This document shows, in pieces, positions 22,401-35,142 of a stretch of DNA of 64,000 nt. The DNA is taken from contig CP154955.1 of NCBI GenBank assembly GCA_039621445.1, positions 22,521,173 to 22,585,172 on the forward strand. The letters run 5' to 3'. Below the pieces are notes generated by a model. That model was not told where the DNA came from, ran no database searches, and worked only from the letters and a program-made list of their open reading frames with translations. Each line of letters starts with the position of its first letter. Position 1 is the first letter of the stretch. This DNA comes from Euglena gracilis. Taxonomy: Eukaryota; Euglenida; Euglenophyceae; Euglenales. The position numbers were made by a program, and so were the translations under genes.

Positions 22401-24656
22401 CCGGCAGGCGCAATTTTGCCGCGGCGGGTGTGCGTAAAACGCAGCAGTTACCGCCCGGGAGGCGCAAAATAGCACTTTGGCAACGGACGCCCCAAAAAAC
22501 GTCGTTTTTCGGTCGTTTTCGGCCGAAATCGGCCGCGCCGGCGATCCAAAAACGACCGCTCTGCCCTGGGTAGAGGTCGGCGATCCTTTACCTGACAGTT
22601 GCGAAGGGCGCCGGCCCGACAGGCGCAATTTTGCCCGCAGCGGGTGTGCGTAAAACGCAGCAGTTACCGCCTGGGAGGCGCAAAATAGCAATTTGGCAAC
22701 GGACGCCCCAAAAACGTCGTTTTTCGGTCGTTTTCGGTCGAAATCGGCCACGCTGGCGCTCCAAAAACGAGCGCTCTGCGCCGGGTAGAGGACGGCGATA
22801 CTTTACCTGACTGTTGCGAAGGGCGCCGGCCCGACAGGAGCAATTTTTCCAGCGGCGGGCGTTCGTAAAACGCAGCAGTTACCGCCCGGGAGGCGCAAAA
22901 TATCACTTTGGCAACGGACGCCCGAAAAAGCGTCGTTTTTCGGTCGTTTTCAGCCGAATTTGGCCGCGCCGGCGCTCCAAAAACGAGCGCTCTGCCCCGG
23001 GTAGAGGTCGGCGATATTTTACCTGACTGTTGCGAAGGGCGCCGGCCCGACAGGCGCAATTTTGCCCGCGGCGGGCGTGAGTAAAATGCAGAAGTTACCA
23101 CCCGGGAGGCGCAAAATAGCACTTTGGCAACGGATGCCCCCCAAAAACGTTGTTTTTCGGTCGTTTTCACTCAAAATCGGCCTTGCCCGCGCTCCAAAGA
23201 CGAGCGCTCTGCCCCGGGTAGAGGTCGGCGAACCTTCACCTGACTGTTGCGAAGGGCGCCGGCCCGACAGGCGCAATTTTGCCCGCGGCGGGCGTGCGTA
23301 AAACGCAGCAGTTACCGCCCGGGAGGCGCAGAATAGCACTTTGGCAACGGACGCCCCTAAAAAACGTCGTTTTTCTGTCGTTTTCGGCCGAAATTGGCCG
23401 CGCCGGCGCTCCAAAAACAAGCACTCTGCCCCGGGTAGAGGTCGGCGATCCTTTACCTGACTGTTGCGAAGGGCGCCGGCGCGACAGGCGCACTTTTGCA
23501 CGCGGCAGGCGTGCGTAAAACGCAGCAGTTACCGCCCGGAAGGCGCAAAGTAGCAGTTTGGCAACGGACGCCCCAAAAGACGTCGTTTTTCGGTCGTTTT
23601 CAACCGAAATTGGCCGCGCCGGATCCCCATAAACGAGCGCTCTGCCCCGGGAAGAGGTCGGCGATCCTTCACGTGACTGTTGCGAAGGGCGCCGGCCCGA
23701 CAGGCGCAATTTTGCCCTCGGCGGGCGTGCACAAAAAGCAGCAGTTACCGCCCGGGAGGCGCAAAATAGACCTTTGGCAACGGATGCCCCAAAAGACGTC
23801 GTTTTTCGGTCGTTTTCGGCCGAAATCGGCCGCGCCGGCGCTCCAAAAACGACCGCTCCGCCCCGGGTAGAGGTCGGCGATCCTTCACCTGACTGTTGCG
23901 AAGGGCGCCGGCCCGACAGGCGCACGTTTGCCCGCGGTGGTCGCGCGTAAAACGCAGCAGTTACCGCCCGGGAGGCACAAAATAGCACTTTGGCAACGGA
24001 CGGCCCTAAAAACGCGTTTTTCGGTCGTTTTCGCCCGAAATCGGCCGCGCCGGCGCACCAAAAAAAGAGCGCTCTGCCCCGGGTTGAGTTCCGGCGATCC
24101 TTTACCAGACTGTTGCGAAGGGCGCCGGCCCGACAGCCGCAATTTTGCCCGAGGCAGGCGTGCATAAAACGCAGCAGTTACGGCGCGGGAGGCGCAAAAT
24201 TGCACTTTGGCAACGGACGCCCCCCAAAAAAACGTCGTTTTTCGGTCGTTTTCGGCCGAAATTGGCCGCGCCGGCGCTCCAAAAACGAGCGCTCTGCCCC
24301 GGGTAGAGGTCGGCGATCCTTCACCTGACTGTTGCGAAGAGCGCCGGCCCGACAGGCGCAATTTTGCCCGCGGCGGGCGTGCGTAAAACGCAGCAGTTAC
24401 CGCCCGGGAGGCGCGAAATAGCACTTTGGCAACGGACGCCCCAAAAAACGTCTTTTTTCGGTCGTTTTCGGCCGAAATTGGCCGCGCCGGCGCTCCAAAA
24501 ACGAGCGCTCTGCCCCGGGTAGAGGTCGGCGATCCTTTACCTGACTGTTGCGAAGGGCGCCGGCCCGACAGGCGCAATTTTGCCCTGCGGCGGGCGTGCG
24601 TAAAACGCAGCAGTTACTACCCGGGAGGCGCAAAATACCACTTTGGCAACGGACAG
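13437..24656. repeat. 216-bp satellite array, block 2 (about 52 monomers)
   Basis: Same monomer as block 1 and in register with it across the inserted element. Monomers here vary more: many carry CCCCAAAAA instead of CCCCGAAAAA, GCGTCG instead of ACGTCG near 14400-15300, or ACACGGCATTTACC instead of ACGCAGCAGTTACC at 18195, 18617, 19649 and 21147. Repetition of rare variants about 1.5 kb apart (19440 and 20938) shows multi-monomer duplications. Some monomers are short, for example near 16180, 16950, 18430 and 19430. Long open frames occur on both strands, but I see no sign of selection for a protein. Confidence 0.92.
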
Positions 24657-24970
24657 TGTACGTCTGATTCCCAATTCTCCTTTCCCAATTCCCAAAAGCC
24701 TTCGCTTTCGCCTTGGCGCACCTACTTGGGAACTGAAAATCAGTGTAACAGGAAATCCCTTTTCCCACTTCCCAAGAAGCAAAGCACAGAGCAATGCAGG
24801 GAGGACGGACTGGGTAACCAAGTCCGGTCCGGAGAAAAGGAAAGACAAAACAGAATATAAAAGAATACCACCTGTGGAGAGAGAAGGGGCACCCATTAGG
24901 AAATCCTAATAGGATCTGCTTCCATCCTAACTTCCTCAACGGAAGGGGACAGAAGCATACGCCTGGTACA
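24657..24970 (-). repeat. 3' LTR of the full-length element
   Basis: 314 bp, TGTACGTCTG to CCTGGTACA on the plus strand, with TG...CA ends. It carries an ATATAAAAG box near 24857 on the plus strand, which reads CTTTTATAT in the element's own direction. Confidence 0.9.
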
Positions 24971-24984
24971 CATCCTCCTCCCAG
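24971..24984 (-). promoter_or_regulatory. Polypurine tract (plus-strand primer)
   Basis: On the minus strand CTGGGAGGAGGATG abuts the LTR start. A purine run directly before the 3' LTR is the standard start of plus-strand DNA synthesis in LTR elements. The truncated copy has the same tract with one base changed. Confidence 0.75.
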
Positions 24985-25797
24985 GGCTATGCCCGATTTC
25001 CCCTTTGGACCAGGCATTCTGGCCACAGGGTTTTCGGACACTGATCTGGTCTGTGGGAGGTGCACCATGGCGCATCCACGCGGGCCCTTTCCGTCGCACA
25101 GGGGTCCAATCAAAGGGGGGGGGGCGGAAAGGAGGGGACCCAAAAAGCCCAAAACACGCAAAATGGTTTCACCTATTCTGCGGAGGCTTATGGGTATATA
25201 ATATATTTTAGCCCACTGGGGAAAATGGGGCTGGCAGGTTTCCTTGCCAAGCAAACCCATCCACCAAGTTTTGGTGTGCCCAAGGCACTTGGGGTTGGGT
25301 CCGTGGGCATTCCAGGAAAACCAATGGGGAGGGTGTGGAAGGAGGGGGCCTCTGACCAGTCAAACCTGGGCAGGGCGTATGGCCAGTCGAACCTGACCAC
25401 GCAAAAGGAAATCCTACTCTACAAAACCAACTGCCAGCGACAGCATTTGCCCCGGGGGGAAAGCAGAGAGGAGTGGGGGGTTGCCTTAGGCCAGAAAAGT
25501 TGTGCTGTCTGGCAGCCTTAAGGCCTCAAACGGCCGAAAAGAAAAGAAAGGGAAAGGAAAAAGAGGCCATCGGCCCTGTGCGCTGCGTGTCGCACGCCCG
25601 CGAGAGGGGAGAGGGGAGAGGGGTGTGCATGCATGCGCACGGAATCCTGCACATGGCAGCATCCCGGTGGGAACTTACTAGCGGCGAATACCGTAAAGGG
25701 TCTTCGAAGGGGTTGTTCGGGCTAATACCCAAACAGGGTATCAGGCGAATACCTGACGAGGGCGCTGAAAGACGCCGCATTGGCGCTCTCAGACACC
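24985..25797 (-). other. 3' untranslated region of the full-length element
   Basis: About 810 bp between the ORF3 stop and the polypurine tract, closely matching 6888-7696. No supported gene. It contains a G run near 25117-25126 and a purine-rich stretch near 25535-25568. Confidence 0.5.
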
Positions 25798-28700
25798 TCA
25801 CCTGCCTTTATCGGCTGGACGTTCGCGCACCTCACGCCAGTAGTCGTGTTGGGGGTCCCCTAATGGGTCCTCAACCAACTCCAGTTGGCGTGGGGAACGC
25901 GGCGGAGCTGATTCACTCCGAATGGTGTTGAGCTCCGGATCGTTGACATCAAAGGAAGGGGTCTCCCAGTCCTTGATCCAATTATCCGGCAGCTTCTCCC
26001 CGGTACGTTCAGCATGATGCTGAAGATACCGTTGGAGTTGCTCCCAGAAAATTCTAGGCAGCATCGCCGGCCAGATGATGTAATTCATCCGGGGATGATT
26101 CGCAGGCACCTGCGGGGGCATCCCCGGGGTCTGCTTGAAGTTGATGTCATACATCCACCTCGCTGTCCGAGCTCTTGCGGTATGGGGCCGTAATACAGCC
26201 GCCAACCAACCTCTGAAGTCCACCAAATCGTGTTCTTCAGGAGGCCACAGTGGCAAGGCGTATCCGCCATGCTGACGCTTGGAGAACAGGGGGGTAAACC
26301 TGTGTCTCCCAGTCGCCAGTCCAGAGGTAAGGCATTCTTACCTTGGCGTGTTCCTCGACGGCGAAGCGCATTGCCCCAGCGTCGATCTGAAACTCACGGG
26401 CCATTCCCGTGTGGCGGTAGCTTTCTACCTTTCGGAAGTCGGAGTGCTTCAGGCGGCCTTCCACCTGCTTGTACTCCTTCTTCCACTTCTCCAGTGTCTC
26501 CCAGTGGTGGGGGACAATGGTGATGACTGCTCCATCAGCAGTCTGCACGAACTTGCCTCCTATACAGTTGATGCACAAGGCAGGTATATCCCTGTCGTGA
26601 GCATTCTCACTGTAGGAGTAGTTCAAGCTGTGCTTCCAGGCGTTCAGGCACTCGCCACATACGAGCGCCACACAGTTCGGCACATATGCCCTGTGATGGA
26701 ACCACGAGGATTGCACCTGCCGCTTGCACACATGCACAAGCGGTTGGTTGTGCCGCACATGGTGGCACACGGTGCACGTCCAGGCAAAGGACGTGCCGTG
26801 CTGGAAATCCAACACGCAGTCCTCGCCAAAGTACTGTGCCAGTACTCTGGGTGAGCGCCTATTCCAGAATGTCCAGGTATGTTCCGGGACATAGTGGAAA
26901 GGTTCTCCTTGGACGAAGAGGGGCTGAATCCATCGATTCAGTGACCCTTTCTGGTGCCTAATAGCAGCCAGTTTCTTCGTCCTCTCTTCCACGGTGCCTA
27001 GTCTGGTCAGGATATCCTGGGTCCAGAGCTGGGCATCCGCAGACACAGGAGGTGAAGCAGGTTCATCCTGCTCCTCATCCGTCGATCCGGCGGAAGATTG
27101 GGCCTGTCGACCACGAGCCTTACCTTTCGGTTTGCTCTGGCCCTACCCGGACGATGCAACGGCCGAATAGTCGTGCATTGTCGTAGGGCCTTTCGGCTGT
27201 CCGCCAGTCTGACCTCCAGCGCCACCTTTCGGTGGTGGTTTCCTATCACTGCCTTTGGCAGCGGGCTCACAGGGTGCAGCACCCGGTTTGCCTCCTTTCG
27301 GCTTCGCACTCCCGGAATCAGGAGGCGACGCCTGCGGCTTACTCCTGGTATCAGGAGCCGATGGTGCCGCAGTAGACGTTTGCCGTCTGGGCGAAGCGGG
27401 CATACTGACCGCTGGGTCGCGCATGACGCTCCGAGGAGTCGGCACACGTCCCTGGGGTTGTTCAGCCGGCCGTCGCCGAGCAGGTTCATCCTGTCCGACG
27501 AGGCGTGGCACTGTGGTCGTCACCGGAATCGGTGCTTCTACAGGCGCTGACACTCCCAGAAACTCTGCCATTGTCCTCGGGATGGCAGGGACCCTGCGCG
27601 GTGTCGGTGGTCGTGGGGGTATCTCCTCCACGTCCATTTCGACATCCAGTCTAGGAGGTTGATCCTCCACAACCGCTGGCGCAGGTGCTACAGGAGGTTG
27701 ATCCTCCGCTGTAGCCGGTGCGACAGATGGCTCTGTCGGCTGGGGTTCATCCCCTGATGGTGGATGAACTGCTGCCGGAGATGGGGGTGAGGGAACGCCG
27801 ACATCCGGCGTCTCCACGACCTCAGCGGCGGAGCTTGATGCTACGCCTCCACCTCGTGGCGTTAGTGCAGCAGCCACGGCAGTAATGCCAGTGACTACGG
27901 CGCCGAGCACACGGCCTCCTAACGAGGTGCGTGCCGTGGGACTGGCAGGTTCTTCGAGGATATCCTCGACGACCATACCAGTCACGTCGGCTGGAGGCTC
28001 AGCCGTTGGAGCAGGCGTAGCAGCCACAGGTATATCCCCTGCGGGTGCTCCGTCTGGCCTAGGCTGTGCCGGAGCAGGCAGAGCAGCGTAGAGGATATCC
28101 TCCACGTTCTCACCTTCCTCCTCAGAAAGTTCCTGGTCTCCACCTACCGGTGGACAGACGGGAGCCGCCGCGGGGGCCGGGGAAACCGATCGTTCCCCTG
28201 CCGCTCGCGGGGCAGAGACGAATGATACAGCCGTTCCTGTCGGAGACGGCGGCGCTGCCTCCAGAATGGTGACGGAGGGGCTGCGGTCGCGTTCCTCCCG
28301 CCGCGGTATCACGGTGGTGGAAGCGACTGACACCTCACGTCTCCTTCGCGCCAGAGGTTCATCCTCTGGGGCGATGAAGGCGCGCAGATCCTCGGGCGAC
28401 CAGGGATCGTCGGTGTGCCATCGGCATCCCTGGGCATCCGCTAGCTTGTAAAAGGCCAGCGTACTGCTACTGGCGCTGTTGGGCCAGGGTGGCGGCCATG
28501 ATGGCTGCACCCAGGCGTTGACAGGCCTGTTCGGGCCCAGGAAGCCGCGGTAACGCGTGTCCTCCCAGACCTCGAAAAAGCCCTCCTCGAACTTCTGAGC
28601 GCAAGCGAATCGGCATACGCTGTTCGAGGATGGCCTTCGGGTGACACATGAGCGGAAGGAATACCTCCCGGTCGAGGGTACCGCCAAACTGTCGCCGCAA

Positions 28701-31274
28701 ATGTTCCTCCAGGCTGATATCAGCCAGGTACCAGTTGGGGCGCAGGTGGCCGAGAATCCGACGGCGAGGACCCTCGATGGCGTCACCGTAATCCGGTGGC
28801 AGGCTTTCCATACCAGGCCTATCGTCCTGGGGGTCACGGAGATGTATATACACCTCCATGACGTAGGTGGTCCAGGCTCGCCACCAGAACTGCTGCAGCA
28901 TAAAAATACGCTGCTTGTGGACGCGGCGACTTTTGCCCTGGACATCCGGGGCGTCGCGGCACACATGCATAAGCATTCGGCGTCCCATCTCCAGGCCCGG
29001 GTTATCCCGAGGCGGTGGAGGACTTCCGCGCACGCCGAATCCCCAGAAGTCGACAGGAAATTCCTGCCGGCAGTACTTACAGCAGAGGTCATACCTCTGC
29101 GGGTAAGCCAGGGAAACACACTTAACGCGGAAGGTGGAGCCGTAATGGCTCACCAGCCACACCTGGAGGTTGTTGCACCACAACACCTCGATCAGGCGTT
29201 CGATGTCAGGGTGTAGTGGGTAGAATTCCCACTGCACGCCGAGGGGTCCGACTGTATGAATACAGTGGAAGATTGCCTTCAGCCTTCGGGCCAACACACG
29301 CTGGTCCCGAAAACCCAACTGGTGCAGGTAACTGCGACCAGTGGAGTCGCTGAAGAGACCCCAGTTCTGGCAGGGGTATGCCTGCCAAAACCAGAGCTCC
29401 CAGAAACCCGGCTGGGCATCCAGCAAGGGTCTGCCACCTTCACCTTCGAAGGCGTACATATCTATTCCGTAATGGAATAGTCTGACTCGGTTCTCGGTGT
29501 GGCGTAATACCACATCGATGACTGCTTGTGGAGGGGTGACGGGGCGGTTTCCTGCAACATGGTAATCATTCTGCATTCACCAGCCTTCGTCCTCCAGCTC
29601 CTCCTTCAACCTGAGCATATGCTCAAAGTCCGAGAGGACTTCTGCTGGTTCCTCTTCCTCCTCACGTGCTGTTCCCTTACCTTTACCCTCACCATTCCCT
29701 TTGCCGGCCATTCCTTTGCCTTCTCCCTTGCCTTTGCCCTCGGCCTTGCCTGTGTCCTTTCCCGTCTGGCGAATACCAGAGGGTCGGGCGCTCGGTGCCG
29801 CAGGCGTCGGTTCGGTTCCTTCCCATTCCATCTCTGGGGAGGGACCTGGCCGCTCCGCTGCACGTCGCGGTGATGGCGTGGCTGGGTGTTGGCTAGGAGT
29901 CTGGCGTGTGCTTGGCTTCGACGCAGGGGGTCGCGGCTCCTTCCATACCGGAGGGATTGGCGGTGGCATGGCGGCCGCAGGGTGGCTCATCGCCACCTGT
30001 GCCTCTGCCGGTGGTCGTCCTGGGTGCATTGCCACACCGCCTTCCGCGTCCCGTGGGCTGGGTCGCCTGGGTTGTGGGGTAAGGTTCTTCGTAGTCCTGT
30101 CGCGCTTCAGGGTGGCAGGTAATACTGCCACACCTGCCGGTGGCTCACCAGGTAATACCGGGGTTGCCACCCGCAGCTGCGGCTGGTACGGATGGTAGGG
30201 GGTGTATCCACGGCCCTGAAGGGCAGCCAGAGAGGAGTAATACCTCGTCCGGTGCTCTTCAGACGCGAATACTGGCTCCTGCAGGAAGTGCCGAGCAAGC
30301 TCATCCTGCTCGGTTCCCGGAGGTGCCATGTGATAGTAGGGAGTCTCCTGCCGACGGGGGATATCCCCAGTCTGGACAGGAGCTGCACTGGGCAGTCGGG
30401 CTGCCTCACGGTGGGGAGGTTCATCCTCCACTACTATGGGCTCCGCCTGCCTCCGTGGCTCAACGCCAGGGACAGGGGCGACCGGTGATGCTTGTGGCAA
30501 CCAGTGCATGAACATGTGTTGGACGTATGCCTCAGAGGGCACGTCCGACTGTCCGGCTGGGAGCACGTGTGCGCCGCGCGGGTAATCCGCGTGCGTCGCG
30601 TACCGCGAGACAAATTGTTCCGCTGGCGGCTCGCGCGGCGGCATTCGCTGCGGCGGGGGCGGGCGAGCAAAAATTCTCGTCATCCCAGGTGGGACATGCA
30701 CAGCCTCACCTACCGGTGGGGGCGTGTGCTCACGCATATGCACGGTGTGGGATCCCACCGGCGTCTGCGTTTGCAGCATGGGCGGCACATACACGCCCAG
30801 GTCCATCATGGTCTCGCCGGGTTCGAAGCCAGAATCGGCTGCGGACGAGAAGTACCGTCTCCCCGTCATCAGGGCTTGACCGCAGGGACACCACTGAGCC
30901 ACAGGGGTGTTGGCTACCACCAACAACTGAGCACAGTATGCATCCCAAAGGGCTTGCATAAAGGGCTCCGTTGGGGGGTGTGCGCACATACGCGTCGCTC
31001 GCTCCAACGTCTCCGTGGTGCGGAAGATCATCTCTCCCGCATACGGGGGCAGGCACAATCTGCGCTGCGCTGGTGGCTGAGGTGCCTGCTGCTGGACGGC
31101 AGATGGATCTGGTACCGCATATGCGGACCGGCTGCTGGTAGCCGCGGCGAATACCGGGGCTGAAACCCTCTCAGCATGTGAGGCACCTGGAATCAGGGCC
31201 TCGGTATACTGGGGGTACTGGGGGTATGGCGCGCCAGAAGGCTGCGGCCATGGTGGACCTGGTCCAGGCAGCAT
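25798..31274 (-). pseudogene. ORF3 of the retroelement, copy 2 (unknown protein in the env position)
   Basis: Same protein as at 7697-13154, start ML at 31274, end ADKGR-stop at 25798. This copy is broken differently: an in-frame TGA at 29577 (copy 1 has Arg CGA there, a likely CpG change), a region near 28600-28640 where the frame shifts, a TAG near 27142 where copy 1 has Tyr TAC, and one extra G in a G run near 26290. It keeps the 10 bp that copy 1 lost, so the Cys-rich domain reads through as CTVC, HVCKRQ, CGEC and CINC pairs (about 26790-26560). It also holds about 30 bp near 30900 absent from copy 1 (VVANTPVA). That each break is private to one copy implies an intact recent ancestor. The function is unknown. 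The Cys pairs suggest metal binding. Confidence 0.75.
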
Positions 31275-31468
31275 GATGCTACCCGAACGACGATGAAAAC
31301 TAAGGGTAACCTTGTTGTCAGTCGCTTTGAGTGCGAGAGCACTGAAAAAGCAAGGCTTCTATCTTAACCAAAAAGTCTGCGAGAAATATAGAGAAATAAG
31401 GAAGTGCAGGGGGGTATAAACGCGAAACATTCACATAAAACACATGCATTCTCCAAAACGAAATCGTT
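31275..31468 (-). other. Spacer between pol stop and ORF3
   Basis: About 190 bp without a supported reading frame, conserved with 13155-13345. ORF3 lies well downstream of the pol stop, so it would need its own RNA or internal initiation. The sequence does not show which. Confidence 0.4.
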
Positions 31469-32800
31469 TCAGAAAGTGTTTATGTTTATGTCTATGTTAT
31501 TGCGCTTGTTCCACAGCTTCCAATCCTGCTGGATATATCCAACAAAACTGGATGCTGGCTCCCAAGTGTCCTCCTCTGGCCCATACCCTCTCCAGCAAAC
31601 TTTCCAGTAGTGCACACCCCTGTCGACCTTGTGGTCTATTATCTTATCGACCACAAAGTCATCCGTTTCAGGTAATCTGGAAGGGGGCTTGAAATGTAGG
31701 CAGGAGATAGCTTTTCCATCTGGGGGGCTTAGGTACGGTTTGAAGTCGTCTATATGGACGTCCTCAATCCCGTTTGGCAAGGCAACTTTATATCGCCCGC
31801 TACTACCTAACATCTCCAACGTTTCTCATGGGCCGAGCCAAAGAGGATCTAGCTTGGAAGATAGCATGCGGGTGCGGTTATTCCGTACCCACACGCGGTC
31901 ACCTGGACTATACACAGGTGTGTTGAAGTTTTGCAAAAACGATTTCCGTTTGCTAGAATGAATTTCTGTGATACGTGATTGGACTGCAGAGCGGAGTGAT
32001 TCCACTTCTGCAAACCACGTTTCACAGCTGACGCTACTTCGGGCGGGTCTCTCCGAGGGGATATCCCCTATGGCCGGAGGGTCTCGTCCGAAAACAATTT
32101 TGTACGGTGAGTGTGGTAATACCAACCCTGGCAAGGTATTGACGTAAAATAAACACCAATGAAGAACGGATAACGAATTCTTACCCGAGTCAGCCAGTGA
32201 AAGGCGAAGCATATTGACAACGGATTTCACGGCTGCCTCGGCCCTACCATTGCCTTTCGGGCGGAATATAAGGAAAAATGCTGCTCAATGCCGAGTAAAC
32301 AGCACAAAGTTGTGAAAAATCGCCAAGAGATCAAGTGATCTTGATCACTCACGATTTCGTTCGGTAAACCCATTAAGCAGATACATTTCTCCAAGAATAT
32401 GGATGCCAAAATTTGGCTGTCAACCCTGCTTTCCGGCATGGAATGGCTACTATGTACCCACTCAGCCGACAGACGACAACAAACACGTAATCGTAAATTT
32501 TATCATCTGATCCTTTGCAAGGTTCAACTTGGAGAAAATCCATGCAGAGGGGACGTAAAAATGTCAGGTGGTACGGGGAAAAAGTCCATCGTACCAGGGG
32601 GGGTACCTCTGCGGGGTTTCACAGCATGACATATTTGGCACCGTTGCGAAATTCACAAACACGCGAATATAAATCTTTTTCACTCAGGGTTGTGCAATAT
32701 CTGCGACCAACTAGTGAAAGAAGTTTGGGGGCCCCAGGGTGACCATGGTTGTGATAGCTCAAAATCACATCATCAACCAGGTCTTGGGGTATACAATATT
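31469..32800 (-). pseudogene. Integrase with C-terminal chromodomain (broken)
   Basis: Integrase inserts the cDNA into the genome. Pieces in order on the minus strand: a degenerate zinc finger (YHNHGHPG then a lone CEF, near 32755-32640), the first catalytic Asp in MDF (32538-32540), the second Asp in GLPNEIVSDQD (near 32345), and the Glu in GNGRAEAAV (near 32245). A GPxRV-like tail follows (PGDRVWVRNNRT near 31900), and then the chromodomain (VVDKIIDHKVD, YWKVCWRGYG, EEDTWEP, 31700-31560). The stop is at 31469. Frame changes near 32430 and 32260 and a stop near 31826 disrupt it, and the second Cys of the zinc finger is replaced. A chromodomain steers integration to marked chromatin in known chromoviruses, which fits insertion in a satellite array. 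Confidence 0.85.
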
Positions 32801-32801
32801 T

Positions 32802-33749
32802 CTAACCAGAATCATTCCGGAAAATAAGCCGCAATGGTGATAGAGGGTAAATCTCTATAGATTCACCATTACGAAGTCTATTCACAATGGTACTATATAT
32901 GGGGTCACGCGAATAATCCCATTCGCGGAAAAATAGGAGGGTAGGAGTTTCCGTACGCGTAGTGCGACGGGGTCCGGCAGTGCGTCCACGCCGGCGCCTT
33001 CCATGCAATGGTGAAATGGCGATGCTGCGATATACCGGTGAAACGGGTAGTGAATCGGGCATGTTGTCCGCAGCGTCGGATCGACGTGCGAACTGGTCAG
33101 CCTCATCGCTGCCATGAAAAGTCGCATCACCCTCATCCGGGTTCCCAGGATAATACCAGGGGGCTCGGCTGAGAGGATGCACACCTTTTTGCGTGTGACC
33201 CGGGGTATAGATAACCACCAGGTTAAACTGGCTCAAGTACTCATGCCATCGGCGTCTTCTGCCCACTGATGACATGTCCTTGTTCAGGTCCTCGGTATAC
33301 CAGTGTTGAAGGTTCTCATGATCCGTCAACACGAGTATCTGGACCAAGCTGCTGGCTATCCAGCTGCGGAATTTCTGGAGAATAAGCACAATGGCATATG
33401 TCTCCTTTTCGCGAATGCTCCATTTAACCTGTCCTTTCCGGTTGTCGCCCTGTAGCTTCCTGCTGAAGAAAGCCACAGGTCGGAGTTCATTCGCCGCATT
33501 ATGCTGGCTAAGAACCCCGCCAACAGCGTAATCGCTGCTGTCGACTTCCAGGACATACGGTTTGTATGGATCCGCGATATCGAGAACCACGTTCTCGAGG
33601 AGTAAGTCCTTGATTTTATTCAAGGCCTCGCGCATTTGGTCATCCCAAATGACTTCTGCGTTATCGGGTGTCCGATTTTTGAGTTGTCGGGTTAGGGGTA
33701 CCGCGATTTTCGCGAAATCTTTCATGTAAATCGCGTAATATTGGTCTAA
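32802..33749 (-). pseudogene. RT C-terminal end and Ty3-type RNase H
   Basis: The frame is open from 33725 to 32802 and matches the Ty3/gypsy RT tail (DFAKIAVPLTRQLK) followed by RNase H. Catalytic positions seen are VLEVDSSDYAVGGVLSQ (first Asp), REKETYAIVLILQKFR (Glu) and LTDHENLQHW (second Asp), with YTPGHTQKGVHPLSR as the usual end. RNase H removes the RNA strand during cDNA synthesis. The frame continues that of the RT at 33753-34229, separated only by a TGA at 33750 where Gly (GGA) is expected (HLKGFL-x-L). Confidence 0.88.
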
Positions 33750-34620
33750 TCACAAAAATCCCTTTAAATGCGTTAAGGTCTTAATGGCCTCAGGAGTCCA
33801 TTTCTTAATGGCCTCCATCTTACTGGGTGCGGCTTTACGCTGCCCGTTGCTCAGGATGTGTCCGCAACACTTAATAATTTTGCGGAACAGGTGCATTTTG
33901 GAACCCTTCACGAAAAGCAAATGCTTTTTGAACGCGGATAATACCGCGCGCACATCGCGATAATGCGAGTCGAGGATATCCTCGCCTGATTTCGCGGATG
34001 GCGGTTGGGTTCCCACCAGTACATCATCGATGTACACCAGAGCAAACGGTAAATCACGCAAAACCCACTGGATCATGCGTTGAAACATGGCTGGGCCATT
34101 CTTAACACCCATGGAGAGTACCGTCCATTGGTACACACCCTTGGATGTCACGAATGCCGTGTACGGTTGCGAATCAGGATGCAAATGCATCCGATGGAAA
34201 CCGTCTTCCAGATCAAAGATTGACCACAACCGGTTATCCGATTTGCTTGGTCATGAAATCCTCGATCAGCGGTAACGGGAAGGGGTCATCCTTCGTTTAG
34301 GAGTTCAGGTACTGGTAATCCAGCACCAGTCTCCACTTCTTCTGACCAGACTGGTCAGCGGGTTTGGCACCACAAAAGCTTGTGATGTCCACTCGCTCTT
34401 GGAAGGGATAATCCTATTCCGCTGGATGAGCTTCTTAATCATCTCGTTGAGAGCCTGTTTGCGTTCACCCGAACAACGGAAGGATTTCCGGTGCATGGGC
34501 TTGACGCCATCCTTGAGCTCGATTTTGCAAACACCGAACGGACCGCGAATCGCGGGGTCGATGTCGCAGGCGTAAACTGGGTTATCGAATACATCATGAA
34601 ATTCGCGAGTAATTCGCGAA
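33750..34620 (-). pseudogene. Reverse transcriptase (broken)
   Basis: The RT domain copies element RNA to DNA. Recognisable blocks: FHDVFDNPVYACDIDPAIRG and GVKPMHRKSFRCSGERKQAL (34600-34440), IIPSKSEWTSQAFVVPNP, KKWRLVLDYQYLN (near 34330), DDPFPLPLIEDF, FDLEDGFHRMHL with the first catalytic Asp near 34214, LSMGVKNGPAMFQRM, and YIDDVLV (34034-34023) with the catalytic Asp pair. Stops and frame changes between about 34310 and 34229, and TGA at 33750, inactivate it. Confidence 0.88.
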
Positions 34621-35142
34621 CAATAGTCAGCAGACTTGGGGTGTTGGTCCGCACTCTCAATGACCGCAGAAATCTGCGTTCAGGGTGTGGCACCCCCATT
34701 AGTACCAAGGAATCTTGGCACACACAAATCAGATATTCCGAATGCGTCGAAGAAACAAACGCAAAAAAAGATTTCTTTAACTGGTGGTAACAATATACCA
34801 CAAAAATCTTCAAATAGTGGTACATCAGCGGGTAAATCTCACCAATGGAGACACACATAGGATAGTTGGTGAAACCAATCCGCATTCGGATTGACGGGTA
34901 TGAGGAGAGCTCCTCGCGCTTCATCGCGGAGGATTTTCTCCACCACATCCGGGATAAGTTTTGGGGGAGGATGCTTCCACAGCACCGTATCACCCCTAAA
35001 ATTTAGGAAATGCGTTTGAATGTCGCGACCAATATCGCGACAAGCGCGCATACGCTTTTGATAAAAACTCATCAATTTCCAACGACAAATCTAAGGAATC
35101 AGCCAAAGGCGCGATTTTGGAGAACCATTCCTCTTAAATACC
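34621..35142 (-). pseudogene. Pol segment upstream of RT with a W..PP..L/K(I/V)L motif
   Basis: Minus-strand frame from 35075 reads LWKHPPPKLIPDVVEKIL, then ARGALLIPVNPNADWFHQL. That order (W, two Pro, VxxKI, a hydrophobic strand ending in Pro, then W) resembles a short conserved block I associate with regions next to RT in some algal and DIRS-like elements. The match is from memory of the pattern only. A stop follows at 34839 and the frame then runs toward RT with further breaks. Confidence 0.4.

Noticed and set aside
31275-31468. Separate env-type signal peptide before ORF3
   Set aside because: The ORF3 N-terminus is Pro/Gln/Tyr-rich with no hydrophobic leader.
33750-33752. TGA in RT, with TAG and TAA in Gag, as programmed readthrough or a changed code
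   Set aside because: The positions lie within conserved domains, frameshifts occur alongside, and related copies have ordinary sense codons at some of the same sites. Decay is simpler.
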